From a candidate division KSB1 bacterium (lineage in GTDB: Bacteria; Zhuqueibacterota; Zhuqueibacteria; Zhuqueibacterales; Zhuqueibacteraceae), in contig JAPDPX010000011.1 in assembly GCA_034506255.1 (NCBI GenBank), positions 1 to 64,000 on the forward strand: a DNA stretch of 64,000 nt. Direction: 5' to 3'. Below, piece after piece: positions 26,604-35,078 of this stretch. The notes beneath the pieces were generated by a model. The model was not told the DNA's origin, ran no database searches, and saw nothing but the letters and a program-made list of their open reading frames with translations. Each line of letters starts with the position of its first letter. Within the stretch, counting starts at the first letter, position 1. A program made the position numbers and the translations under genes.

Positions 26604-27856
26604 ACTGGCTCCTGATGGGCTGACAATTTTCGTTCGACCTCCGCCAGGCTGTTTTCAACCAGCAGAGGCTGGCGGCGCACCGCCCGCATAACGCCTTGAA
26701 TGTCTTTGAGGCCGTTGCCGGTAACCATCACCACCGCGGTGGCCTCCGCCGGCAGGCGGCCGGTGTGCGACATTTTCACGAGGCCGGCCAGGGCGGTGGC
26801 ACCTGCCGGTTCGGCGAACACGCCCGCGCGGCGCGCCAACACCGACATGGCGGAGAGAATTTCCTCATCGCTTACCGCGAGAAACTCCCCGTGCGACTCG
26901 CGCACGGCAGCCAGGGCTTTGCTTTGATCGCGCGGCACGCCCACCGCAATGCTGTCTGCAAGGGTGTCGGGCACGATTGGCGCGGCAGTGGCAGCGCCCT
27001 GTTGCCAGGCCTGCACCAGCGGCGCACTGCCCTGGGCTTGCACGCCGATCATGCGCGGCAGCCGCTCGATCAGGCGCAGGGCATGCAAGTCTTTGAAGCC
27101 CTTCCACATGCCCTGCAGGATGCAGCCGTCGCCCACCGCCACAAACACGCAATCCGGCACCTGCCAGTGCAGTTGTTCGCAAATTTCCAGGGCCGCAGTT
27201 TTCTTGCCTTCGCCGAGATAGGGATTGATCGCGGTGCTGCGGTTGTACCAGCCCCATTTTTCTGCCGCCTGGCAGCAGAGATCGAAGGCCTCGTCATAGG
27301 TGCCGCGCACCTGCAGCACGAGTGCGCCATACAGCAGCAGTTGCGCCAGTTTGGCGGCGGGCGCGTTTTCCGGCACAAAGATGACGGTGCGCAATCCCGC
27401 GACGGCGGTGAAGGCTGACCACGAGGAAGCGGCATTGCCGGTGGAGGCGGCTGTCACCGTGGTGGCGCCCCTCTCCAAAGCCCTGACGATGGCCACCGAA
27501 CTGGCGCGATCCTTCAGAGAGGCGGTGGGATTGCGGCCGTCGTCTTTGATCCAAAGTGCACGCAGCCCCAATTCTTGCGCCAGCGCGGTGCTGTGATAGA
27601 GCGGCGTTCCGCCCACCGCCAGCGGTTGAATGAAGCGGGTCTCCTTGACCGGCAGGATTTCCCAATAGCGCCAGTGTGTGACATCGCGATTGCCGGCGAG
27701 TGCGTCCCGAGTCAGCCTTTTGGCAACGGCGTCGTAGTCATAGCACACTTCCAGCGTGCCGGCCAGCGGGCCGCACGCCGGGCAGGTGTAATCGATTTCC
27801 GCGGGTGAAAAATTGCGGTTGCAGGAGACGCAGCGAAGATGGGAAAGATTGGGCAT
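26600..27856 (-). CDS. Threonine synthase-like PLP enzyme with N-terminal zinc ribbon
   Basis: 418 residues. A rubredoxin-like zinc knuckle opens the protein (C9, C12, C25, C28). The PLP lysine is K115 in TASLKDRASS, the amino-acid loop is STGNAASSWSAF, and the C-terminal VTGNGLKDIQ matches threonine synthases. By sequence alone it would be ThrC, which makes threonine from O-phosphohomoserine. Its place inside a catabolic operon, overlapping another PLP enzyme and with no other threonine-pathway gene nearby, suggests a changed substrate, perhaps a diamino or hydroxy amino acid. The ATG has only a weak GGCGAG upstream. First gene after the 395-base gap with repeat C. Confidence 0.82.
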   Translation of the reverse strand: MPNLSHLRCVSCNRNFSPAEIDYTCPACGPLAGTLEVCYDYDAVAKRLTRDALAGNRDVTHWRYWEILPVKETRFIQPLAVGGTPLYHSTALAQELGLRALWIKDDGRNPTASLKDRASSVAIVRALERGATTVTAASTGNAASSWSAFTAVAGLRTVIFVPENAPAAKLAQLLLYGALVLQVRGTYDEAFDLCCQAAEKWGWYNRSTAINPYLGEGKKTAALEICEQLHWQVPDCVFVAVGDGCILQGMWKGFKDLHALRLIERLPRMIGVQAQGSAPLVQAWQQGAATAAPIVPDTLADSIAVGVPRDQSKALAAVRESHGEFLAVSDEEILSAMSVLARRAGVFAEPAGATALAGLVKMSHTGRLPAEATAVVMVTGNGLKDIQGVMRAVRRQPLLVENSLAEVERKLSAHQEPV

Positions 27857-28251
27857 GAAGACTCGCCGGGTTTGGTTTTTCTACCGCCGGATATGAGGTG
27901 AGATCATTTGTACTTCTTGATGGTCAACGACAAGTTGACTGTCGAAGACCTCGCCGGTGATTCGAAGCGCAGACAGAAGGTCTGTGACATTGAAGAAAGT
28001 ATGGGCCGGATTCAGCCACAACGGCGAAGTTTAAAAGCTTCCTGTAACGACCTGGCCGTTGCGTGGAATCCTTTCGCGTTTACTCGATGAGCCGGAGTTG
28101 TAATGTCTCAGTCACGCGTGGAGACGTGACGCGGACATCTTCTCTGCAGGCAGGGAGGCCTGCGCTACTCCACACGGATTCCCCGGGGTTGGAAACCTCG
28201 GCCCAGCCCAGGTTGAACCTTGCGAACCCTGGCCGGAGCCAACTTCTTTTC
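27857..28251. other. Operon gap with repeat C copy 2
   Basis: 395 bases between the hydroxylase gene and the threonine-synthase-like gene, both on the minus strand. It holds repeat C copy 2 and two hairpins: GCAGGC/GCCTGC at 28146-28163 and CCGGGGTT/AACCTCGG at 28183-28201. No gene is supported. A secondary promoter for the downstream six genes could lie here. Confidence 0.55.
28025..28210 (+). repeat. Dispersed repeat C, copy 2
   Basis: Counterpart of 23695-23795, with an extra ~85-base insertion between the GTTGCGTGGAATCC block and the CCCCGGGGTTGG block. The inserted part carries the 6-bp stem at 28146-28163. Confidence 0.6.
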
Positions 28252-30843
28252 TCAACCAAGTTCACCTGCGGCCTCGTTGGTCTCCAACTGCTTCCGCCGC
28301 CGGCGCAGGGGCAGGCGAGAGCGCCGGATACCATCGAATTGAAACAGGGCATTGGCCACCGCCGCCGCGGTCGGCACCAACCCGATTTCGCCCACACCCT
28401 TGGCACCATAAGGGCCGTGCGGATCGGGCACTTCCACGCCGATCACTTCGATCTCCGGCATCTCTTTGGCCCGCAGAATCCCGCACTGCCGCAGCCGCGT
28501 GCTTACCGGCACACCGTTTTGCAACGGCAGGTCTTCCGTCAGCGCGTAGCCCAGCCCCATGTGAAGCGAGCCTTCGATCTGGCCTTCGAACAAATTGGGA
28601 TTGATGATGCGGCCGGCATCATGCGCGGCGTAAATCTTTGCGACCTTGCCCTGTTCATCGAGCACGGCCACTTGTGTGGCATAGCTGTAGGAATAATGCG
28701 TGACCGCCTGCTCGTGGCCGGCCTCGGGCGGGGTGGTCCAATCACACACCCACTCGCCCTCATAGACGCGGCCCTCCAGCTCCGCCAAAGAATGGTGCGC
28801 GAGATCCTGCCGCAGTCGCTGCGCCGCCTTGAGGATGGCATTGCCGAGGATGGAGGTGGCGCGCGAAGCCGTGGTCATGCCGGCGATGGCCGCGGCCGTG
28901 GTGTTCACCTGCACTTCGACGAGTTTGGGATCCAGGCCGGTTTCATGGCAGAGAAACTGCACCGCCATGGTGTGCACACCCTGCCCCATCTCCGTCCAGC
29001 CGTGATGGATGATCACCTTGTGCGGCGAGGCCACTACGATCTTCACTTTGCCCTCGTCGCGCATGCCGTTGCCGATGCCGGTGTTCTTCAAGCCGCAGGC
29101 GATGCCGGCATAACGCGCGGCTTGAAACTGTTCCTTCACCGCCAGCAGCGTGGCGCGCACGCCGCAGCCGCCGCGAATGATCTGGCCGGTGGCGGTGCGG
29201 CTGCCCTCCTGCAGCGCGTTGTCGTAGCGGAATTGCCAGCGGTCAAAGCCGCCCTGCGCGCAGAGTTCATCGATGCAGCTTTCCAATGCAAAGGTGACTT
29301 GATTCACGCCGAAGCCGCGCATCGCGCCGCACGGCAGATTGTTGGTGTAAACCGCCCGGCTGATCACGTGCACGTTGGGAATGTCATAGGCGCCGGTGGC
29401 ATGGCCGGCCGCGCGCTCGAGGACTTTCATTCCCACCGACGCATAGGCCCCGGTATCGCCAAGAATGTCCGCCTGCAGTGCGGTGAGCCGGCCGTTGCGA
29501 TCGCAGGCAAGCGTGTAGTTCATGCGCAGCGGATGGCGCTTGGGATGCATGCGAATCGACTCCTCGCGGGTCAGCGTGATCTTCACCGGGCGCTGCAGCA
29601 GCCGCGCAAACAGTGCGGCGTGCCCCTGCACCGAAAGATCCTCCTTGCCGCCGAACCCCCCGCCGCTGGGAACCAAAATCACTTCCACATCGGCCGCGGG
29701 CAGGGCGAGCAGGCGCGCAATCTGCTTTTGGTCCTCGTAAACGCCCTGTCCCTGCGAATAGACTGTCACGCCCCGGGCGGTGGGCAGAGCCAGGCAGCAC
29801 TCCGGCTCCAGAAAGCCATGCTCGATCATCTGGGTTTGATAGATGCCGCGCGCGACAAATGCCGCTTCGGCCAGGGCCCTGCTGACCTCGCCCCGGGCAA
29901 TCACCGTTTCGGAGAGCAAATTACCGCCCGGATGAAGACGCGGGCTCTCCGGTCGCAGCGCCACCTCCGGATCGGTGACGGGCTCGAGCACCTCGTATTC
30001 CACTTCAAGCAAGCGCGCCGCCTCCCGCGCGCGATCTTCACTCTCCGCCACCACGCCGGCAATGACGTCGCCGACGTAGCGTGTCTCTTCACCCTCGGCC
30101 ACCATTAATGGCCAGTCGTTGACGATTAATCCAATATGGCGCTCACCGGGAACATCGCGGGCGGTGAACACACGCAGCACGCCCGGCAGCTTTTCCGCGG
30201 CCGCCGTGTGAATGGCGCGCACCTTGGCGCGGGGATGATCACTCAGTTTCAACGCCCCATACACCATGTTCGGAACGTGCATATCCGCAACGAACGGCCG
30301 TTTGCCCAGCACCAAATCCGCGGCTTCGTATTTGGGATGCCGGCTGCCCAGGCGGCCATCGCCACCGGGCGCGGGAATCTCGCGACCCTCCCGCAACGCG
30401 GCGGCCGCCAGCAGGATCGCGTCTTCGATCTTCTTGTAGCCCGTGCAACGGCACAAGTGCGGCGTCAACGCCTTCTGCACCTCCGCCCGCGTGGGATTGG
30501 GATGGTGATCGAGCAGCACCTTGCTTTGCATCACGATGCCGGGGATGCAAAACCCGCATTGCACGCCGCCGCTGGTCACGAAGGCATGGGCAAACACGGA
30601 CTGGCGGTAGGCACCGATGCCTTCGATCGTCACCACCTGTCCGTTTGCAACCTTCCTCATGGGTGTGGCGCACGCCAGCACGGCCCGGCCGTTCAATTCC
30701 ACCACGCAGCAGCCGCAGGCCGCCTGTGGTGCACAGCCGTCTTTGGGGGAAAGCACACCGGCGTGCTCGCGCAAATAGCGCAGCAGCGACAACTCCGGAT
30801 CACCGTGATACTCATGCCGCGCGCCATTGAGGGTCAGTATCAT
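28252..30843 (-). CDS. xdhD: XdhD-type molybdenum hydroxylase with N-terminal 2Fe-2S domains
   Basis: 863 residues. The N-terminal ~150 residues carry two [2Fe-2S] centres: C37, C43, C46 and C58 (with an extra C45), then C96, C99, C131 and C133 in QCGFC and CRCTGY. The molybdopterin part follows, with GGGFGGKED, CGAMRGFG, GWTEMGQG and the late GVGEIGL whose glutamate is the base of this enzyme family. There is no FAD domain. Homologues are annotated as selenium-dependent xanthine dehydrogenase or wrongly as selenate reductase; the family hydroxylates purine-like heterocycles. I chose the ATG at 30843, with GAGGAGG six bases upstream, because the open frame beyond it lacks family sequence. Electrons probably leave through YgfK or PduS. 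Confidence 0.9.
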   Translation of the reverse strand: MILTLNGARHEYHGDPELSLLRYLREHAGVLSPKDGCAPQAACGCCVVELNGRAVLACATPMRKVANGQVVTIEGIGAYRQSVFAHAFVTSGGVQCGFCIPGIVMQSKVLLDHHPNPTRAEVQKALTPHLCRCTGYKKIEDAILLAAAALREGREIPAPGGDGRLGSRHPKYEAADLVLGKRPFVADMHVPNMVYGALKLSDHPRAKVRAIHTAAAEKLPGVLRVFTARDVPGERHIGLIVNDWPLMVAEGEETRYVGDVIAGVVAESEDRAREAARLLEVEYEVLEPVTDPEVALRPESPRLHPGGNLLSETVIARGEVSRALAEAAFVARGIYQTQMIEHGFLEPECCLALPTARGVTVYSQGQGVYEDQKQIARLLALPAADVEVILVPSGGGFGGKEDLSVQGHAALFARLLQRPVKITLTREESIRMHPKRHPLRMNYTLACDRNGRLTALQADILGDTGAYASVGMKVLERAAGHATGAYDIPNVHVISRAVYTNNLPCGAMRGFGVNQVTFALESCIDELCAQGGFDRWQFRYDNALQEGSRTATGQIIRGGCGVRATLLAVKEQFQAARYAGIACGLKNTGIGNGMRDEGKVKIVVASPHKVIIHHGWTEMGQGVHTMAVQFLCHETGLDPKLVEVQVNTTAAAIAGMTTASRATSILGNAILKAAQRLRQDLAHHSLAELEGRVYEGEWVCDWTTPPEAGHEQAVTHYSYSYATQVAVLDEQGKVAKIYAAHDAGRIINPNLFEGQIEGSLHMGLGYALTEDLPLQNGVPVSTRLRQCGILRAKEMPEIEVIGVEVPDPHGPYGAKGVGEIGLVPTAAAVANALFQFDGIRRSRLPLRRRRKQLETNEAAGELG

Positions 30844-30868
30844 GAGGCACCTCCTCTGCAGTTGTGTT

Positions 30869-32887
30869 TCAGGCCGGGGAGACCGCGTTGCCATCATTGA
30901 AAACCGGAGGTGACATTTCACCGGCAGGCGGACCGCCGTCCGCCTGCAGCAGCAAAGCCGCGTACACTTGCCGTGCGGTGTGCACCCCATCCAGCAGAGT
31001 GCGCAGGATGTGATACGGCCGCAGATCAACCAAGGCGGGCGCCGCGGCACCGCGGGCGAGCGTGAAACCGAGCGGCTGGTGGTTGTGGTCGAATTCCACG
31101 GTGAGCGGCCCGGTGCGGAAAAGGTATGTTTGTCCGGCGGCGGAGCGCGTGAGCTGATACTCACCGTCTGCGAGGCGGCCCACCAGCGTGTCGGGGGTGG
31201 CGAAGTAAAAGCCGTTGCCCTGCGCGGATCGTGCAAAACTGGCTGGCGTGAAAAAGAAGCGCGGCTTCTCTATGTATGGCCCGCCGGTCTCCGGACAATA
31301 CGTGTCGCAGTTGCCGCAGTCATTGCAGAAATCCGCGAGATTGGCGATTTGCCGTGCCTGCGCCAGCACAAACCGGCCCGCCGGAACGGGGATGAGCCGG
31401 CCATTGTCGAGGCGATAGTTGGTCACCTCCACGGTCTTTTCGCCGATGGGCAGCGAAAAGTTGGCGGCATTGGGACATACCGGCAGGCATTTGTTGCAAG
31501 TGATGCAATCAAAGAGCGCGAGGTGGCGGTCGATTTTCGGCGGAGTTTTGCGATGGTTGGCGGCATGATATTGCGGATCGTGCGCCAGCGTTGCCACGAT
31601 CCGGCCGGAGTTGATGGCGCCCGCCACCGCCACGCTGGCGGCCGTGCCGCCGGCGCTCGCGAGAATAAACTCGTCGATGGTGTGGCTGCCGGTCTCGGCC
31701 ATCGCCTGCTGGAGATTCTTGAGATAATCGAACAGCCGCGTATAACCGCCGGTTTTGAGCAGATCGGTGCAGGTGGAAACCGGCCGGAGATTGCAGGCCA
31801 CCGCCCGGGCGAAATTCTGTTTGGTGATGCCGGCGGAAAAGGAAAGATGAAACGCCGGCCCCATGGCCTCACGGAAACGCTGCATGGCCTGCATCGCCAG
31901 CACGTGCAGCGGCGCACCGGAGAGATAAATGAACTCATCCTTGAAAATGCGCTCGTGATTGCGCACCACCAGGGTGTTGGTGAATTTGGCGCCGACGCAC
32001 CGGCCGTGGCGGCCGGCAAACGCCGCCAGCCGCTGCATCATGGCCACCGCCTCCTCGAACTGCAAATCCTTTTCGAAGGCATGGGGATCGAGCTGGATCT
32101 CGGTGTAGCCCAGCTCCTCGTGCAACACCCGCCGCACCGTGTCATATCCCAACAGCGTGGGATTCATCTTGACGATCACATGAAAGCCGTGCGTGCTGAT
32201 CAAATGCTGCACGATGTTTTCAATCTCGGTCCGCGGGCAGCCGTGGAAAGTGGAGAGCGTGACCGACTCCGAAATGTTCGGTGCAATCGCGGTGTGCCGC
32301 AGGTGGTGGAGGGCCGGGGGCAGGGTTTCGAGTGCCGCGGCGATGGCGGCCTCCGCGTTTTGCATGCCGGCCAGCCAGCGTTGCATGGGCGGCGAGGAAA
32401 TGCCCGCGAGATCATACCCCACCGACAGGTCGAAAACCGTGGCATAAAAGGGGTCGCCGGCCGGCACGCCGAGCAGCTCCAGCTTCTCGATGAGCTTGAG
32501 CAGCACCCAGGCATTGACATACTCCTGATACGATTCGTGCAGCCGCAGCTCCTGCGACCATTCGATATTGTAACCCACGTTGCGCACGTCGATGCACGGC
32601 CGCGGAATCTGCAAGTGATCGCGAATCTGCACCGTTTTCAATTCGATGATGCGGCCGCCACCCAAAAAGGAGAGCACGATGTTTTGTGCCAGTTGCGTGT
32701 GCGGACCGGAAGCCGGCCCCAGCGGCGTGGCTGCCCGCCGGCCGTGAAAAGCCACGGAAAAATCGAAGCCGGGAAAGCCGCGAAACATTTTGCGGGCGGG
32801 GTAGCCGCAAATGGTGTTGTTCGCCCGCCATTCGCTGACAATTGCCTGCAAGTGGCGGCCCACGGGAATGCCATGCAATTCGGCCAT
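30869..32887 (-). CDS. ygfK: YgfK-type Fe-S oxidoreductase, short form
   Basis: 672 residues. A dihydroorotate-dehydrogenase-like barrel occupies about 45-440; TPLGPASGPHTQLAQNI and IIELKTVQI are diagnostic of YgfK. Two [4Fe-4S] motifs follow: C461-x2-C464-x2-C467-x3-C471 and C521-x2-C524-x2-C527-x3-C531. As I remember it, E. coli YgfK has about 1030 residues and includes a GltD-like NAD(P)/FAD module; here about 350 residues are missing and no such module is visible. YgfK is required for uric-acid use in the clusters studied and resembles dihydropyrimidine dehydrogenase, so reduction of a purine-derived ring is likely. The start at 32887 has a weak ribosome binding site. Confidence 0.9.
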   Translation of the reverse strand: MAELHGIPVGRHLQAIVSEWRANNTICGYPARKMFRGFPGFDFSVAFHGRRAATPLGPASGPHTQLAQNIVLSFLGGGRIIELKTVQIRDHLQIPRPCIDVRNVGYNIEWSQELRLHESYQEYVNAWVLLKLIEKLELLGVPAGDPFYATVFDLSVGYDLAGISSPPMQRWLAGMQNAEAAIAAALETLPPALHHLRHTAIAPNISESVTLSTFHGCPRTEIENIVQHLISTHGFHVIVKMNPTLLGYDTVRRVLHEELGYTEIQLDPHAFEKDLQFEEAVAMMQRLAAFAGRHGRCVGAKFTNTLVVRNHERIFKDEFIYLSGAPLHVLAMQAMQRFREAMGPAFHLSFSAGITKQNFARAVACNLRPVSTCTDLLKTGGYTRLFDYLKNLQQAMAETGSHTIDEFILASAGGTAASVAVAGAINSGRIVATLAHDPQYHAANHRKTPPKIDRHLALFDCITCNKCLPVCPNAANFSLPIGEKTVEVTNYRLDNGRLIPVPAGRFVLAQARQIANLADFCNDCGNCDTYCPETGGPYIEKPRFFFTPASFARSAQGNGFYFATPDTLVGRLADGEYQLTRSAAGQTYLFRTGPLTVEFDHNHQPLGFTLARGAAAPALVDLRPYHILRTLLDGVHTARQVYAALLLQADGGPPAGEMSPPVFNDGNAVSPA

Positions 32888-33040
32888 CGCAAACTCACTT
32901 GGGGTTGCCGGTGCTGCTCACCACACTGCGTCGCGCCCAACCCTGCCGGCCGGGAAGATTGCCGGGCCGTCGTGTGCCAAGCGGCGCTGTCTGTCCCGGC
33001 ATGATCGTGCAAGGAGAGGCGGGCAACGCAGTGCGGCCAG

Positions 33041-34387
33041 TCATTCGTAAAATCGCTGCCACACCCGCTGCGCCACCGGCCGCGCTGCGGCCGCGAGCTC
33101 TCGCTCATCGAGTTGCAGCAGCCTGCCGTTCCGCACCACGACTTTGCCGTTGATGATGGTGGTGTCAACCGCGGCCTCGGCAAGGCCATACAGCAGATGC
33201 CCCCAGAAATTTTCCGGTGTCAGCGTCGTGGCCGGATAATAATCAATCAGGATCAGATCGGCCAGGCTGCCTGGCGCGATCTCTCCGACGCGTTTGCCGG
33301 TGAGGTGCTGAAAGATCGCGGGATTGCCGCGCAATGCCATGTGCTGAATCTCGCGCCAGCCTGCATTGCAGTCGCGCAGATCATGCTTGTGCAGCAGGAT
33401 TGCAGTGCGCAGATCGGGCCACAGCGCGGCGGACATGCCGTCGGTGCCGATCCCCACGGTGACGCCGCGCTCGAGCAGGCGGAAAATGTCGGCACGGCCC
33501 ACCGCGTTGTTCATGTTGGATTGTGGATTGTGCGCCACCAGGGTTTGCGTGTGCGCCAAAATATCCCGATCCTGCTCCGCGAGATGAATGCAATGCGCCG
33601 CCAGCGTCTGCGGCCCGAGAATGCCGAAGCTCTGCAGCCGGTCGACCACGGCGCGGCCGTGGCGTGCGCGCGTCTCCTCCTGATCGACGGGATCCTCCAG
33701 CACGTGCACATGGCAGCCGGCATGATAGGCGCGGCTGAGGGCCGTGGCGGCTTGCAGCGTGTCGTCCGCAACCGTGAAGGAGGCGTGCAGGCCGACCATG
33801 GCGTCAAAAAGATGCTCCGTGCTTTCGTTATTGGCGTGCCGGCATTTGTGCAGATAGCGTTCGTTCTCGCGCAAACCCGCCTGCGCGCCCGCCCTGCCGT
33901 TGCGATCGGTGATTTCATAGCACAGCACGCCGCGCATGCCCACCAACGCCAAAGCCTCCTCGATGCAGTCGAGACTGCCGGCGATGGCATTGGGACTGGC
34001 ATGATGATCGATCACCGCCGTGACGCCGTGCTTGACCGCGCTGGCGGCAGCCAGCAGGGTGCTGTAATAAACCGCCTCCTCGTCCAGGCTGGCATCCAGT
34101 TTCCACCACAGCAGACGCAGCACCTCGGCGAAATTGCGCGGCCGCACCGGCGGCGCCAGGCCGCGCGCGAACGTGCTGTAAAAGTGCATGTGCGCGTTGA
34201 TCAAGCCGGGCATGAGCAGCCGGCCGCCGGCGTCGATGATTGCGGCGCGGGGATGTTTCTGCCGCGCCTCGCTTTCGGGGAGGATTTCGGCAATACGAGC
34301 ACCGTCAATCACGAGGGTATGCGCGGTGAGCACCGGCGTGGTGCCGGTGTTGGTGAAAATCGTGGCATTGTGAATGAGGGTTTTCAT
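33041..34387 (-). CDS. ssnA: SsnA-type amidohydrolase
   Basis: 448 residues. A metal-dependent amidohydrolase barrel with metal ligands in NAHMHFYS (H-x-H), HVHVLED and AAHCIHL, and the aspartate of GTDGMS. The front and rear strands form the usual small beta-sandwich (TLIHNATIFTN..., GKVVVRNGRLL). It resembles the SsnA family, related to guanine deaminase and atrazine-type hydrolases, which sits with ygfK and xdhD. A deaminase or ring-opening hydrolase acting on a purine-derived compound is likely. A TTG two codons earlier is also in frame; the ATG at 34387 is favoured by GGGTGA upstream. First gene of the minus-strand cluster, so the main promoter should lie in 34390-34700. Confidence 0.9.
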   Translation of the reverse strand: MKTLIHNATIFTNTGTTPVLTAHTLVIDGARIAEILPESEARQKHPRAAIIDAGGRLLMPGLINAHMHFYSTFARGLAPPVRPRNFAEVLRLLWWKLDASLDEEAVYYSTLLAAASAVKHGVTAVIDHHASPNAIAGSLDCIEEALALVGMRGVLCYEITDRNGRAGAQAGLRENERYLHKCRHANNESTEHLFDAMVGLHASFTVADDTLQAATALSRAYHAGCHVHVLEDPVDQEETRARHGRAVVDRLQSFGILGPQTLAAHCIHLAEQDRDILAHTQTLVAHNPQSNMNNAVGRADIFRLLERGVTVGIGTDGMSAALWPDLRTAILLHKHDLRDCNAGWREIQHMALRGNPAIFQHLTGKRVGEIAPGSLADLILIDYYPATTLTPENFWGHLLYGLAEAAVDTTIINGKVVVRNGRLLQLDERELAAAARPVAQRVWQRFYE

Positions 34388-35078
34388 GCTCAATTCACCC
34401 GCTCTGGCGGAAAATGCTGTTGCTGTGTGGTGAAAACCGTGACGCGCTTGTGGTTATTCCGTGGCCGCAGGTCTGGTTCGTGAGTGCGGCGAAGATAGGA
34501 AGTTTTGACGAGATGTCCAAACGAGGAATTTTTCACGGGTGCCGGGGCATCTGTGTGGGAATTCACCGTGCCGGCTGCCGGCCGGCAACGACGTTTTCGC
34601 GGTATCGGGGGGAACACGTCGCGCAAGCAGCCTGTCCGCCTGCAGGCTGGAATCGCCCAATGGCACCAACTTTTTAACCTGAATTATTCAGAATCGTGAA
34701 ACCGCAAAGGCTGCGAAGTGTGACATCAGCTTTTGCCTGAATTTTGCCCTCAGATTGATTCCATCAGCGGGGAACGCCGATTTGATCGCGATGGCCAATC
34801 ACCCGGTGGCTGCATAAAAAATTTTGCAGGCAAACGCGCGGTCAACTCCGGCAGGAGTGAACTGTTTTGAGTGAAGCGGCATATCGTATTTCACAAAATT
34901 CCATCAGGAGTCACGGCTTAACCGTGGTTTTATCCTGCGATCCTGCGGAGGCTCCCTGCAGGAATGCCCCAAGCGTTGTTTGCAGAGAAGCCGCGCTGCA
35001 ATCGTCCCGCGGCACTTGTGTCTGACAAAATGAATCGCTTATTTCCAGCATTCTTCTTCAATCAAAAGGGAGCGCACA
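34388..35078. other. Divergent intergenic region with repeat fragments
   Basis: About 690 bases between ssnA (-) and the beta-lactamase-fold gene (+). It contains GAAACCGCAAAGGCTGCGAAG at 34697-34717, which is like the cores of repeats A and B, the palindrome ACTCC-GGCA-GGAGT (34845-34858) and a fragment of repeat B (34914-34972). Promoters for both sides must be here, but none is clear. Confidence 0.55.
34914..34972 (+). repeat. Fragment of dispersed repeat B
   Basis: The bases CACGGCTTAACCGTGG, then TCCTGCGGAGGCTC and CTGCAGGAATGCC match the middle of repeat B copy 1 (about 318-378). The copy stops soon afterwards, so it is a partial or decayed element. Confidence 0.6.

Noticed and set aside
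28063..30108. A 681-codon plus-strand frame across the molybdenum hydroxylase
   Set aside because: Antisense to a gene with clear Fe-S and molybdopterin motifs; no ribosome binding site and no family features.
28252..32887. The name selenate reductase for the XdhD/YgfK pair
   Set aside because: That label is an old annotation for relatives. The family context and motifs fit heterocycle oxidation and reduction better, and nothing in the window speaks for selenate.
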